Source: Thalassobius sp. Cn5-15
GTDB lineage: Bacteria; Pseudomonadota; Alphaproteobacteria; Rhodobacterales; Rhodobacteraceae
DNA length: 64,000 bases
Assembly: GCF_022347685.1 (NCBI RefSeq)
Contig: NZ_JAKRGF010000005.1
Location: forward strand, 1 to 64,000
Direction of reading: 5' to 3'
This document shows, in pieces, positions 16,285 to 24,505 of this stretch; the stretch's first letter is position 1; every line of letters begins with the position of its first letter. The notes beneath the pieces were generated by a model. That model saw only the letters and a list, made by a program, of their open reading frames with translations, was not told the origin of the DNA and did not search any database. A program made the translations under genes and the position numbers.

Positions 16285-17140
16285 TCAACTGCTCTAACGC
16301 AGTGCTCTGGCCGCCGGTTTTGGGCCAGACCAGATAATATGTCCCCTCGGCCTCTTGCAGGCCAGGGTGGGCGGGCACCACGCGACCGCGCGCAATTTCG
16401 GCGCGGGCGAGGTATTCGGGCAGCAACGCCGCGCCAAAACCTTCGGCCACCGCTTCGGTCATATTGGTGAACTGGTCAAACAGCATGCCGCGCAACCGGC
16501 TGGCGATGAGGTCGTGCTGGGCAAACCATGCCTCCCACGCGCCGGGGCGGCTTTCTAGGTGCAAGAGCGGTAGTTCCAGCAACTGTTCCGGTGACAGCGG
16601 TAGGGCAGGGGCAAAATCGGGGGCGCAAACCGCCATCACCCGTTCAGCCGCGAGTGGCAGGTAATGCACACCGGGCCAGTTCTGACTGCCAAAGTGCAGC
16701 GCCGCATCGAACGGTTCTTGCTGGAAGTCAAATGGCGACACGCGTGTGGCCTGATTGATCTGGACCTCTGGATGCGCACCGCAGAAGTCGCGCAAGCGTG
16801 GGGTCAGCCAATACATGCCAAAGGTCGGCAACACCGCTAGGTTCAGGCTGCTGCGCGACCCCGTTGCCTTCACCTTCAGGCTGGCCTGCGCTAGTTGTTT
16901 CAGCACACTGCGCACCGATTGGGCATAGGTTTCGCCCGCCAGTGTCAGCTTCAGCCCCTTGCCATCACGCACAAATAGGGTGACGCCCAGCTGTTCCTCC
17001 AGCACCTTCAATTGACGGCTGACGGCTGAGTGTGTCAGCGACAGATCCTGCGCCGCCGCCGTGGCGCTCCCCAGCCTGTCGACTGCTTCCAGCGCCATGA
17101 GGGAATTGATGGATGGTAGGAACCGTCTTGGGGTGACCAT
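16238..17140 (-). CDS. LysR-family transcriptional regulator (GcvA-like)
   Basis: A 300-residue regulator. The N-terminal winged HTH is at about 10-70 (SATAAAQDLSLTHSAVSRQL), and the C-terminal type-2 periplasmic-binding fold senses the effector. The GcvA-like branch is suggested by the opening PRRFLPSINSLMALEAV and by a LNLAVLPTFGMYWLTPRL segment. It is divergent from the E1-fusion gene, the usual arrangement for a LysR activator and its target, and its 3' end overlaps the convergent aminotransferase by 47 bases. It is the best candidate regulator for the 17.3-20.7 kb pair. Confidence 0.92.
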   Translation of the reverse strand: MVTPRRFLPSINSLMALEAVDRLGSATAAAQDLSLTHSAVSRQLKVLEEQLGVTLFVRDGKGLKLTLAGETYAQSVRSVLKQLAQASLKVKATGSRSSLNLAVLPTFGMYWLTPRLRDFCGAHPEVQINQATRVSPFDFQQEPFDAALHFGSQNWPGVHYLPLAAERVMAVCAPDFAPALPLSPEQLLELPLLHLESRPGAWEAWFAQHDLIASRLRGMLFDQFTNMTEAVAEGFGAALLPEYLARAEIARGRVVPAHPGLQEAEGTYYLVWPKTGGQSTALEQLINWLERDVSETMTDA

Positions 17141-17285
17141 GTGAGCTTTTCTCCAATGTCTGCGATTTCTTAGCGTTATTTTTCCCTAAATCGAAATGAT
17201 AGTTTACCAATATGAACACCTGCCTCTCTGGGCGCGAATTTTCGGGCGCGTAGCATGGCGCCGCTATTCAGATGGAAACACCGCT

Positions 17286-19475
17286 ATGGACCGTGCTGCA
17301 ATTGTGCATCAGAACTTTTTGGACCGTGTTGCTGCTGGCGACTTGCCTGCGGGGAATGCGCCTGTTGGGCCACTTTCGCCGCAGGATGCGGTGTCGATCT
17401 ACCGATCAGGTTGCCTGTCGCGGGCGATGGATCTGAAAAGTCGCGCGATGCAGAAGGCGGGGCAGGGGTTTTACACCATCGGCTCCTCTGGTCACGAAGG
17501 CATGGCGGCGATCGCGGCGGCGCTGCGGCCCACGGATATGGCGTTTCTGCATTACCGTGATGCCGCGTTTCAAATTCAGCGCGGCGAACAGGTGCCGGAT
17601 CAGCAGGTCGCGCGGGACATGATGCTCAGCTTTGCCTGTTCCAGCGAGGATCCCATTTCCGGCGGCCGGCACAAGGTGCTGGGCTCCAAGGTGCTGAACA
17701 TCCCGCCGCAGACATCTACCATCGCCAGTCATCTGCCTAAGGCGGTTGGTGCGGCCTATTCCATCGCGCAGGCCAAGCGGCATCGTCCCGAACATGCGGT
17801 GTTGGCAGATGACAGTATTGTCTATTGCAGTTTTGGCGATGCCTCGGCCAATCACTCCACCGCGCAGGGCGCGTTCAACACAGCGGGCTGGACGGCGTTT
17901 CAATCGGTGCCGATGCCGATCCTTTTTGCCTGTGAGGATAACGGAATTGGCATTTCCACCAAAACACCGAAGGGCTGGATCGCCGCCAATTTTCGGAACC
18001 GCCCGGGGATCAAGTATTTCGCCTGTGATGGTCTGGATATCTACGACACTTACGCCACTGCATTGGCCGCGGCAGACTATGTCCGTAAAAAGCGCAAGCC
18101 TGCCTTCCTGCATGTGCGCACCGTGCGCCTTTACGGTCACGCAGGTGCGGATATAGCCACCAGCTATCTGCCGAAGGCAGAGGTGGAGCGGGACGAGGCC
18201 AATGATCCTTTGTTGCATTCAGTTCGTTTGCTGGGCGTCTCAGGCGCGTTGCAACCGGCAGAGGCGCTGGCGATCTACCGCGATGCGTTGGCAGAGGTAG
18301 AGACGCTGGGCGACTGGGCCGCCACGCGCCCACATCTGCAATCGGCGGAGGATGTCATGACTTCTCTCATCCCTCCTGCGCGAAATCACAGACCTGCAAA
18401 TGGGCCTGACGCGGCAGCGCGGGAGGCCGTATTCGGCAGTGATCTGCGCGCCATGGCTGAACCGCAAATCATGTCGCGGCTGATAAACTGGGCACTGACA
18501 GATCTGATGCTGGCACATGGTGAAATCGTGATGATGGGCGAAGACGTCGGTTTGAAGGGCGGAGTTTACGGTGTTACTCAGAAACTGCGCCAACGCTTCG
18601 GGCAAGACCGGATGATCGACACGTTGCTGGATGAACAGTCCATTCTGGGCCTCGCCATTGGTATGGCACAAAACGGCTATACCCCGATGCCGGAAATTCA
18701 GTTCCTTGCCTATCTGCATAACGCTGAGGACCAGATCAGGGGCGAGGCCGCGACGCTGCCCTTCTTCTCCACGGGGCAATACACCAACCCGATGGTGATG
18801 CGGATCGCAGGCCTCGGCTATCAGAAGGGGTTCGGTGGACATTTCCATAACGACAACTCCGTCGCCGTTCTGCGCGATATTCCGGGCGTTATTCTGGCCT
18901 GTCCGTCAAATGGCGCGGATGCGGCCAAGATGCTACGCGAATGCGTGCGATTGGCGCGCGAAGAACAGCGGGTTGTGGCGTTCCTAGAGCCCATCGCGCT
19001 TTACCCAATGCGGGATCTGCACGACGATAAAGATGGCGGCTGGATGCAGCACTATCCCGATCCGGCGGAAACGATTGCGCTGGGCGAGGTTGGCGTTCAT
19101 GGCGACGGGCAGGATCTGGCGATTGTGACCTTTGGTAATGGCACCTACCTCAGCCACCAGGCGCTGCCCGCACTTGAGGCGGCAGGGATCAAAGTGCGGA
19201 TCATCGACACGCGCTGGCTGTCGCCCTTGCCGAAGGACGCGTTGACACAGGCGGCCGCCAATTGTCACAACATTCTGATCGTTGACGAAACCCGCCATTC
19301 TGGTGGCGTCGCTGAAGGCTTGATGGCGCATTTCCATGAGGTATCAGAGGCGAAGTTGGCGCGGCTAACGGCCGAAGACAGCTTTATTGCCACCGGCCCC
19401 GCCTATGCTGCCACCATGCCGTCCAAGGACAGCATCACCGCTGCCGCGTTACAATTGATGGGCAAAAGGTCATGA
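17286..19475 (+). CDS. Fused alpha/beta E1 subunit of a 2-oxoacid dehydrogenase
   Basis: A 729-residue thiamine-diphosphate enzyme with both E1 subunits in one chain. The alpha half (about 1-360) has the TPP motif starting GDASANHSTAQGAFN and closing with CEDNGIGIS. The beta half (about 385-729) has MMGEDVGLKGGVYGV and a C-terminal transketolase-like domain (GEVGVHGDGQDLAIVTFG). E1 decarboxylates a 2-oxoacid, commonly branched-chain or pyruvate, and passes the acyl group to a lipoyl E2. No E2, E3 or lipoyl domain is nearby. The start ATG at 17286 (MDRAAIVHQN) matches the beginning of family homology. It overlaps the next gene by ATGA. The 2-oxoacid substrate is unknown. Confidence 0.88.
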   Translation: MDRAAIVHQNFLDRVAAGDLPAGNAPVGPLSPQDAVSIYRSGCLSRAMDLKSRAMQKAGQGFYTIGSSGHEGMAAIAAALRPTDMAFLHYRDAAFQIQRGEQVPDQQVARDMMLSFACSSEDPISGGRHKVLGSKVLNIPPQTSTIASHLPKAVGAAYSIAQAKRHRPEHAVLADDSIVYCSFGDASANHSTAQGAFNTAGWTAFQSVPMPILFACEDNGIGISTKTPKGWIAANFRNRPGIKYFACDGLDIYDTYATALAAADYVRKKRKPAFLHVRTVRLYGHAGADIATSYLPKAEVERDEANDPLLHSVRLLGVSGALQPAEALAIYRDALAEVETLGDWAATRPHLQSAEDVMTSLIPPARNHRPANGPDAAAREAVFGSDLRAMAEPQIMSRLINWALTDLMLAHGEIVMMGEDVGLKGGVYGVTQKLRQRFGQDRMIDTLLDEQSILGLAIGMAQNGYTPMPEIQFLAYLHNAEDQIRGEAATLPFFSTGQYTNPMVMRIAGLGYQKGFGGHFHNDNSVAVLRDIPGVILACPSNGADAAKMLRECVRLAREEQRVVAFLEPIALYPMRDLHDDKDGGWMQHYPDPAETIALGEVGVHGDGQDLAIVTFGNGTYLSHQALPALEAAGIKVRIIDTRWLSPLPKDALTQAAANCHNILIVDETRHSGGVAEGLMAHFHEVSEAKLARLTAEDSFIATGPAYAATMPSKDSITAAALQLMGKRS

Positions 19476-20749
19476 GCGATAATCATGCACAGGGCCTTTG
19501 GGCGGCAAGCCTGACAAACGCGGTGGAAGCCGCGCCGCTCACTGCCGACCTCAGCGTCGATTTGGCAATAATTGGAGGGGGCTTTACCGGCAGTGCCGCA
19601 GCGCTTGCGGCGGCGGAACGTGGTGCCAGCGTCGCGCTACTAGAGGCGCATGAGATTGGTTATGGCGGATCGGGTCGCAATGTGGGGTTGGTCAACGCGG
19701 GCCTATGGCTGCCACCCGAAACCATTGTTGCTCAGATGGGCGAAGTCGCGGGGCGCCGCCTGATTGACACGCTGGGGCGTGCGCCGGATCAGGTGTTTGG
19801 TCTGATCAAACGGCATGGAATTGCCTGCGAGGCAACCCGCGCGGGCACGTTACATTTGGCCCATGCGCCAAGTGGTTTGAATGATCTGCAGGATCGGTTC
19901 CGACAGGGCAATCAGTTCGGCGCCGCGCTGCAGCTTCTTGACGCGGATCAGGTTCGGCAGCGTACCGGATCGGATGCTTTTCACGGCGCGCTTTTGAACC
20001 CGTCGGCGGGGACGGTGCAGCCGTTGGCCTATTGTCATGGCCTTGCCTGCGCGGCGCAGGGGGCGGGGGCAAGGCTGTTCGGGCATTCACCCGTTCAGGC
20101 GCTGCGTCATGAGGGGGGGCAGTGGCATCTGTTCACGCCCGACGGATCTGTTCGTGCTAAGGCGTTGCTGGTTGCAACCAATGCCTATGCCGAGGCGGCG
20201 GCACTGCCCCAGCGCCCGCAGTATGTGGCGGTGAACTACTGTCAGTTCGCCACTGCGCCGCTGAGCGAGGCGCAGCAAGCACAGTTTTTACCAGCGGGCG
20301 AGGGCTGTTGGGACACCGCGCAGGTGATGTCATCCGTGCGCCGTGATGCGGCGGGGCGGTTGATCGTTGGTGGTATGGGCAACAGCACCGGATTGGGCGG
20401 GCCGCTGCATGCCGGCTGGGCGCGGCATAAACTGCAGCGCCTGTTTCCTGATCTGGGCGATATGCCGTTTGAACACCATTGGACGGGGCGCATTGCGATG
20501 ACACGCGATCATGTGCCGAAGGTGCAGATCTTTGGGCCGAACGCCTATGCGATCTTTGGCTATTCGGGACGTGGGATTGGGCCCGGCACGGTTTTTGGTG
20601 CAACTGCGGCAGAGGCGTTGCTGACTGGCAAGACAGCCGTGTTGCCGGTTGCGCCAGTTGAGGCTTACGCGGAACGTTTCACCGCAGCCCAGGGTGCGTT
20701 TTTCGAGTTTGGTGCCACAATGGTGCACAGCCTGCAACGGCTGCGCTGA
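19472..20749 (+). CDS. FAD-dependent amine/amino-acid oxidoreductase (DAO family)
   Basis: A 425-residue flavoprotein of the DAO/PuuB-like group. The FAD-binding Rossmann motif IGGGFTGSAAALAAAERG is at about 33-51, followed by the acidic LLEAHEIG; the C-terminal flavin contact is GYSGRGIGPGT. It would oxidise a primary or secondary amine, such as a gamma-glutamylated amine or an N-methyl amino acid, to an imine or oxoacid. It is translationally coupled to the E1-fusion gene by ATGA, so the two probably act on one substrate: oxidation to a 2-oxoacid, then oxidative decarboxylation. The exact amine cannot be read from sequence. Confidence 0.87.
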   Translation: MSDNHAQGLWAASLTNAVEAAPLTADLSVDLAIIGGGFTGSAAALAAAERGASVALLEAHEIGYGGSGRNVGLVNAGLWLPPETIVAQMGEVAGRRLIDTLGRAPDQVFGLIKRHGIACEATRAGTLHLAHAPSGLNDLQDRFRQGNQFGAALQLLDADQVRQRTGSDAFHGALLNPSAGTVQPLAYCHGLACAAQGAGARLFGHSPVQALRHEGGQWHLFTPDGSVRAKALLVATNAYAEAAALPQRPQYVAVNYCQFATAPLSEAQQAQFLPAGEGCWDTAQVMSSVRRDAAGRLIVGGMGNSTGLGGPLHAGWARHKLQRLFPDLGDMPFEHHWTGRIAMTRDHVPKVQIFGPNAYAIFGYSGRGIGPGTVFGATAAEALLTGKTAVLPVAPVEAYAERFTAAQGAFFEFGATMVHSLQRLR

Positions 20750-20766
20750 TCATCAGAACGTTGGGT

Positions 20767-20783
20767 GAGGGGCGCTGCCCCTC
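20767..20783. terminator. Terminator-like hairpin between convergent genes
   Basis: GAGGGGC pairs perfectly with GCCCCTC around a 3-base loop, followed by the short TTAAT. The weak T run makes efficiency uncertain, but the position between the oxidase (+) and the CBS gene (-) fits. Confidence 0.6.
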
Positions 20784-20804
20784 TTAATCCGGCGCTGTGT
20801 GTGT

Positions 20805-21335
20805 TTAGCCCACAATCAACTGTTTCAGTTGCAACGCCTCATGTTCCAGAAGTTTCAGACGATGCTGGATCGCGTCGCCGATGGTAATCATCCCGCATAG
20901 GCGGTCCTGTTCCACAACCGGCATATGGCGGAAACGGCCGTCGGTCATGGTTGTGAGGACAGACATCAGCGTATCCTCTGGTGTGCAGCTGAGGACGTCG
21001 TGGGTCATGATTTCGCCGACCCGTTGGGCCAGTGTTTGATCCGGCGCCTCTGTCGCGGCCAGTTGGCGCACGATATCGCGTTCTGACAGGATGCCGCAGA
21101 GCGTCCCGTCGAGGTTCACAGCCACCAGCGCCCCGATTTTCTGATCTCGCAGGATCCTCACCGCGTCCCGCAACGTGTCGTCGGGGGTCACGGAATGCAC
21201 CACGCGGTCTTTGCCGGACAAGAGGTCGGCGACAGTGGCGCTGGTTTCAAAGGTGTTGCTGGTAAGGCTTTGGCTGCTGGTGCGGGTATTACTCGCACTG
21301 TCGCCGCGGGTCGGTGGTTGGTATGATGTCGGCAT
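20805..21335 (-). CDS. CBS-domain pair protein
   Basis: A 176-residue cytosolic protein. After a low-complexity Ser/Thr-rich N-terminus (1-30) come two CBS motifs (about 45-100 and 110-165), with hallmarks GILSERDIVRQL and FRHMPVVEQDRLCGMITIGD. Such stand-alone CBS pairs bind adenine nucleotides and act as energy or redox sensors; no partner domain is attached. AGGAGG precedes the ATG at 21335. It is convergent with the FAD oxidase. The target is unknown. Confidence 0.9.
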   Translation of the reverse strand: MPTSYQPPTRGDSASNTRTSSQSLTSNTFETSATVADLLSGKDRVVHSVTPDDTLRDAVRILRDQKIGALVAVNLDGTLCGILSERDIVRQLAATEAPDQTLAQRVGEIMTHDVLSCTPEDTLMSVLTTMTDGRFRHMPVVEQDRLCGMITIGDAIQHRLKLLEHEALQLKQLIVG

Positions 21336-21419
21336 CTTTACGCTCCTCCTGACTTGATCGCACCCATGATGCCATGTCAGTGAAGCGCAGCGAGAGGCCC
21401 TTAGGCAAGGAAAATCAAA

Positions 21420-21620
21420 GTGCTGTCACAATATCTGATCAGCGGCGAACTGGCATTGAGCCCGGCTGTTGCCACTTTTTTGTTCGTGGTCGCGGTGCTG
21501 GCAGGCACCCGATACCGGTCTGTGTGGAAGGCCGAAGGTTCTGCTGCGCAACTGTGGGGGTGCGGGCTTCTGGCAGGGGGATGCCTGTTGATCTTGGGCT
21601 TTGTTCCGATCGCAGGCTGA
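21420..21620 (+). CDS. Small hydrophobic membrane protein, unknown function
   Basis: A 66-residue protein starting at GTG 21420, with AAGGAAA 7 bases upstream. Two strongly hydrophobic stretches (about 14-27 and 45-63), separated by a basic loop (TRYRSVWK), predict a two-helix inner-membrane protein. I do not recognise a family. It is divergent from the CBS gene and is followed by a strong terminator shared with nqrM. The evidence is the ribosome site, membrane-like composition and terminator; conservation was not tested. Confidence 0.55.
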   Translation: MLSQYLISGELALSPAVATFLFVVAVLAGTRYRSVWKAEGSAAQLWGCGLLAGGCLLILGFVPIAG

Positions 21621-21649
21621 GGCGACGGTTACAATAATTAAGGCAACAA

Positions 21650-21677
21650 AAAACGCGGCCTGTTAGGGCCGCGTTTT
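21650..21677. terminator. Bidirectional rho-independent terminator
   Basis: AAAACGCGGCC pairs perfectly with GGCCGCGTTTT around the 6-base loop TGTTAG. It serves the small membrane gene (+) and the apbE-nqrM operon (-). Confidence 0.88.
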
Positions 21678-21710
21678 GGTCTTTCTTCAGGCTGATCAGC
21701 CTTGGGCGCG

Positions 21711-21944
21711 TTAGTGCGCTTCCATATCTTCGACCATCTTGCGTGCGCGTGGGCAGGCCAGACGTTCCCGCAGTGGGCTGTCGGGATCGATTTCCTTTTT
21801 GCAGACCAGGCAATGATCCGCATCCGCGATGGCATTGAGGCCACCACAGCTGCCTTTGATCCGCTTGCCCATCAGCATGACGCCCAGCGACATGCCGATC
21901 ATTACAACTGCGAAAAAGGCAAAGGTGAAGAGGAAGGTTTGCAT
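21711..21944 (-). CDS. nqrM: Na+-NQR maturation protein NqrM
   Basis: A 77-residue membrane-anchored protein with one N-terminal helix (1-25) and a soluble part carrying clustered cysteines: SCGG, then CLVCKKE, then ACPRA. NqrM (DUF539) is required to assemble functional Na+-NQR, most likely by delivering iron for the Fe-S site held by NqrD and NqrE. Its place next to apbE and the nqr operon supports the call. Unlike the usual downstream position, here it lies after apbE on the opposite strand from nqrABCDEF. Confidence 0.92.
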   Translation of the reverse strand: MQTFLFTFAFFAVVMIGMSLGVMLMGKRIKGSCGGLNAIADADHCLVCKKEIDPDSPLRERLACPRARKMVEDMEAH

Positions 21945-21961
21945 GACGCGCCTCCTTTAAA

Positions 21962-22981
21962 TCAGGCTTGCAGAGCTTGGAAACGCGGGCTGGCGGTGGT
22001 GACAAAGTCACTGGTGCCACGTTCGATGAACAGAACGGCGAGGTTCTGCTGTTTGGCGATTTCCATGCCGCGCTCTTTGCCCAGGACCAGCATTGCGGTG
22101 GCCCATGCGTCTGCCAGCATGGCGTTGTCGGCCAGTACGGTTGCAGATGCGGTGCGGTGGGTCACTGGGCGGCCGGTTTTGGCGTCCAGAATGTGCGAAT
22201 AACGCTGGCCGTCTTGCTCGAAATAGTTGCGGTAGTCGCCAGAAGTGGCAAGCCCCATGTTTGACAGGCGCGCAACCTGCTGCAGCGCGGGCGAAGCGGT
22301 CAGCGGAGTTTCCACACCAATGCGCCAATCCAGACCATCGGGGTTCTTGCCTGCGGTGACGATGTCGCCGCCTACTTCGACCATGTAGTCCTGCAGACCC
22401 AGCGCTGCCAGCGCCTTGCCTGCGGCGTCTACGCCGAAACCTTTGCCGATGGCAGACAGGTAAACGGTTGCGTCACTTTTGAGCTTACGAACCTGAGTGC
22501 CGCGAATCTCCAGCACGTCTTGCTGGCCGGTGACGGCCGCAACGCGGGTGATTTCTGCAGCAGAAGGTGCGGCGCTGGTGGTGCCTTTTGCGCCGAAACC
22601 CCAAAGGTCGATCAGTGGGCCGAGGGTAACGTCAAACTGGCCATCGCTGGCGGCGTTGATGTCGTTTGCAGCCTGCAGCACTTCGGCCAGTTCAGGTGAA
22701 ACGGTCAGGGTCTGACTGGAATTGGCGGCGTTCAGGCGCGACACTTCAGAGTTAGAATCCCAGTTAGACATCAAGGTGTTAACGCGGGCAAAAGCCATGT
22801 TAACTGCGTCTTGAGCCTGCGCTTGGGTGACGGCGTTTTTGTGATCTACTGCGGTGATCTTGTAGGTCGTCCCCATGGTGACGCCGGACATCTCAATCAC
22901 GTTGGAACGCGATTGGCAGGCGGCCAGCGCAACGGGGAGCCACAGGACGGTACGGCGGGAGAATTTGATGCTTTTGGTCAC
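21962..22981 (-). CDS. apbE: FAD:protein FMN transferase (ApbE), lipoprotein
   Basis: A 339-residue periplasmic flavin transferase that attaches FMN through phosphoester bonds to threonines of NqrB and NqrC. The start is GTG at 22981 (preceded by AGAGAG), giving SIKFSRRTVLWLPVALAACQ: a signal with the lipobox LAAC, so it is anchored to the membrane. The family motif MGTTYKI is at about residue 38, and the Mg/FAD-binding region includes AIGKGFGVDAAG and VGGDIVTAGKNPDG. The length is normal. It is divergent from nqrA, 170 bases apart, and 17 bases from nqrM. Confidence 0.93.
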   Translation of the reverse strand: MTKSIKFSRRTVLWLPVALAACQSRSNVIEMSGVTMGTTYKITAVDHKNAVTQAQAQDAVNMAFARVNTLMSNWDSNSEVSRLNAANSSQTLTVSPELAEVLQAANDINAASDGQFDVTLGPLIDLWGFGAKGTTSAAPSAAEITRVAAVTGQQDVLEIRGTQVRKLKSDATVYLSAIGKGFGVDAAGKALAALGLQDYMVEVGGDIVTAGKNPDGLDWRIGVETPLTASPALQQVARLSNMGLATSGDYRNYFEQDGQRYSHILDAKTGRPVTHRTASATVLADNAMLADAWATAMLVLGKERGMEIAKQQNLAVLFIERGTSDFVTTASPRFQALQA

Positions 22982-23152
22982 TGAGGAACTCTCTTTTTTG
23001 CTGGTGTGACGTATACGCACACATGCGCGAAGTGACTTGCGACATATTGACGCAATCTCGTTTTGACCCGTGGCTTCACTCAGCACATCGAATATCCGGT
23101 GCCTCAAATTGCGCGGTGGTAACAATGCCGCGCCCGTGACAGCGAAAGCGTA

Positions 23153-24502
23153 GTGGACGTGCAGCAGTTTAAACTGAAAAAAGGCCTCACCCTCCCTGTG
23201 TCCGGTGCCCCGGATCAGGGGGAAATTACCCCATTTGATGTAAAGACCGTTGCTATATTGGGCGCGGACTACATCGGGCTGAAACCTCGACTGAATGTGC
23301 AAGAGGGCGATGTGATCGCCGCTGGCGCACCGGTCTTTGCCCACAAAGACACCCCCGATGTGAAAGTCGTGGCGCCTGTGTCCGGTCGAATCAAGGCCGT
23401 GAACCGTGGCGCCCGTCGCGCATTGATCAGCGTGGAGATCGAAGTGGACGCCAGCGCTGCTGCGCCGGTGGACTTCTCTGCCGTGGGCGACGTTAGCACC
23501 GCCGACGGTCTGGCAGAACGCCTGTGCGCCGCTGGTCTGTGGACATCGTTCCGCACCCGTCCTTATTCCAAGGTGCCCGCATCCAGCGATCGTCCGGCCG
23601 CAATCTATGTGACGGCGATGGACAGTGAACCGCTGGCAGCAGATGCCGCGCGCATCATCGCGCTGGCGCCGACGGCGTTTGCCAAAGGTCTGGCCGCGAT
23701 CACCGCACTGACCGAGGGCAAGACCTACCTATGCCATGAAATCGGCGCAGACGTGCCCGGTGGCGATCTGGCGGGTGTTGAGGCGGTAGGCTTCTCGGGC
23801 CCGCATCCCGCGGGTCTGGCTGGCACGCACATGCACTTCCTTGAGCCGCCGACTGCGGCCAAAATGGTCTGGACGATCGGCTATCAGGACGTGATGGCGA
23901 TCGGCAGCCTGTTGGAAACCGGCATTTACCCTGCCGACCGTGTGGTTGCGCTGACTGGCCCAATGGTCAAGCGCCCGCGCCTTGTCAGCACCGTTGTGGG
24001 TGCGTCGATGACCGACCTGCTGGCCGAGGATCTGGCGACAGATACCCCGCTGCGTATCGTGTCCGGTTCAATCCTGTCGGGCCGCGCTGGTGAAGGCGTC
24101 AGCGCCTATCTGGGCCGCTACGCACGTCAGATCACCCTGATCGAAGAAGATCACAAACAGATCCCGATGGGGTGGATTCGTGCCATGCCCTCGAAATACG
24201 CTGTTCAGCCGGTTCTGGGATCGGCCTTCAGCAAGAAGATCTACAACCTGACCTCTAACCTGAACGGTGGCCGCCGCGCCATGGTGCCGATCGGCACCTT
24301 CGAGCAGCTGATGCCGCAGGATTTCCTGCCCACGCAACTGCTGCGCGCAATGCTGGTGATGGACACCGATCAGGCACAAGCCCTTGGCGCTCTGGAACTC
24401 GACGAAGAGGATCTGGGCCTGATGGGTTTTGCCTGCCCCGCTAAATATGAATACGGCATCGCACTTCGCGATTGCCTCACCAAGATCGAGAAGGAGGGCT
24501 AA
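23153..24502 (+). CDS. nqrA: Na+-translocating NADH:quinone reductase subunit A
   Basis: A 449-residue peripheral cytoplasmic subunit of Na+-NQR, the complex that couples NADH oxidation by ubiquinone to sodium export; NqrA contributes to the quinone site. The family opening FKLKKGLTLPVSGAP, a barrel-sandwich segment (VVAPVSGRIKAVNRGARR) and a GPHPAGLAGTH motif are visible. The start is GTG at 23153 with a poor ribosome site; a second GTG two codons later cannot be excluded. It is the first gene of nqrABCDEF. Confidence 0.94.
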   Translation: MDVQQFKLKKGLTLPVSGAPDQGEITPFDVKTVAILGADYIGLKPRLNVQEGDVIAAGAPVFAHKDTPDVKVVAPVSGRIKAVNRGARRALISVEIEVDASAAAPVDFSAVGDVSTADGLAERLCAAGLWTSFRTRPYSKVPASSDRPAAIYVTAMDSEPLAADAARIIALAPTAFAKGLAAITALTEGKTYLCHEIGADVPGGDLAGVEAVGFSGPHPAGLAGTHMHFLEPPTAAKMVWTIGYQDVMAIGSLLETGIYPADRVVALTGPMVKRPRLVSTVVGASMTDLLAEDLATDTPLRIVSGSILSGRAGEGVSAYLGRYARQITLIEEDHKQIPMGWIRAMPSKYAVQPVLGSAFSKKIYNLTSNLNGGRRAMVPIGTFEQLMPQDFLPTQLLRAMLVMDTDQAQALGALELDEEDLGLMGFACPAKYEYGIALRDCLTKIEKEG

Positions 24503-24505
24503 CGC

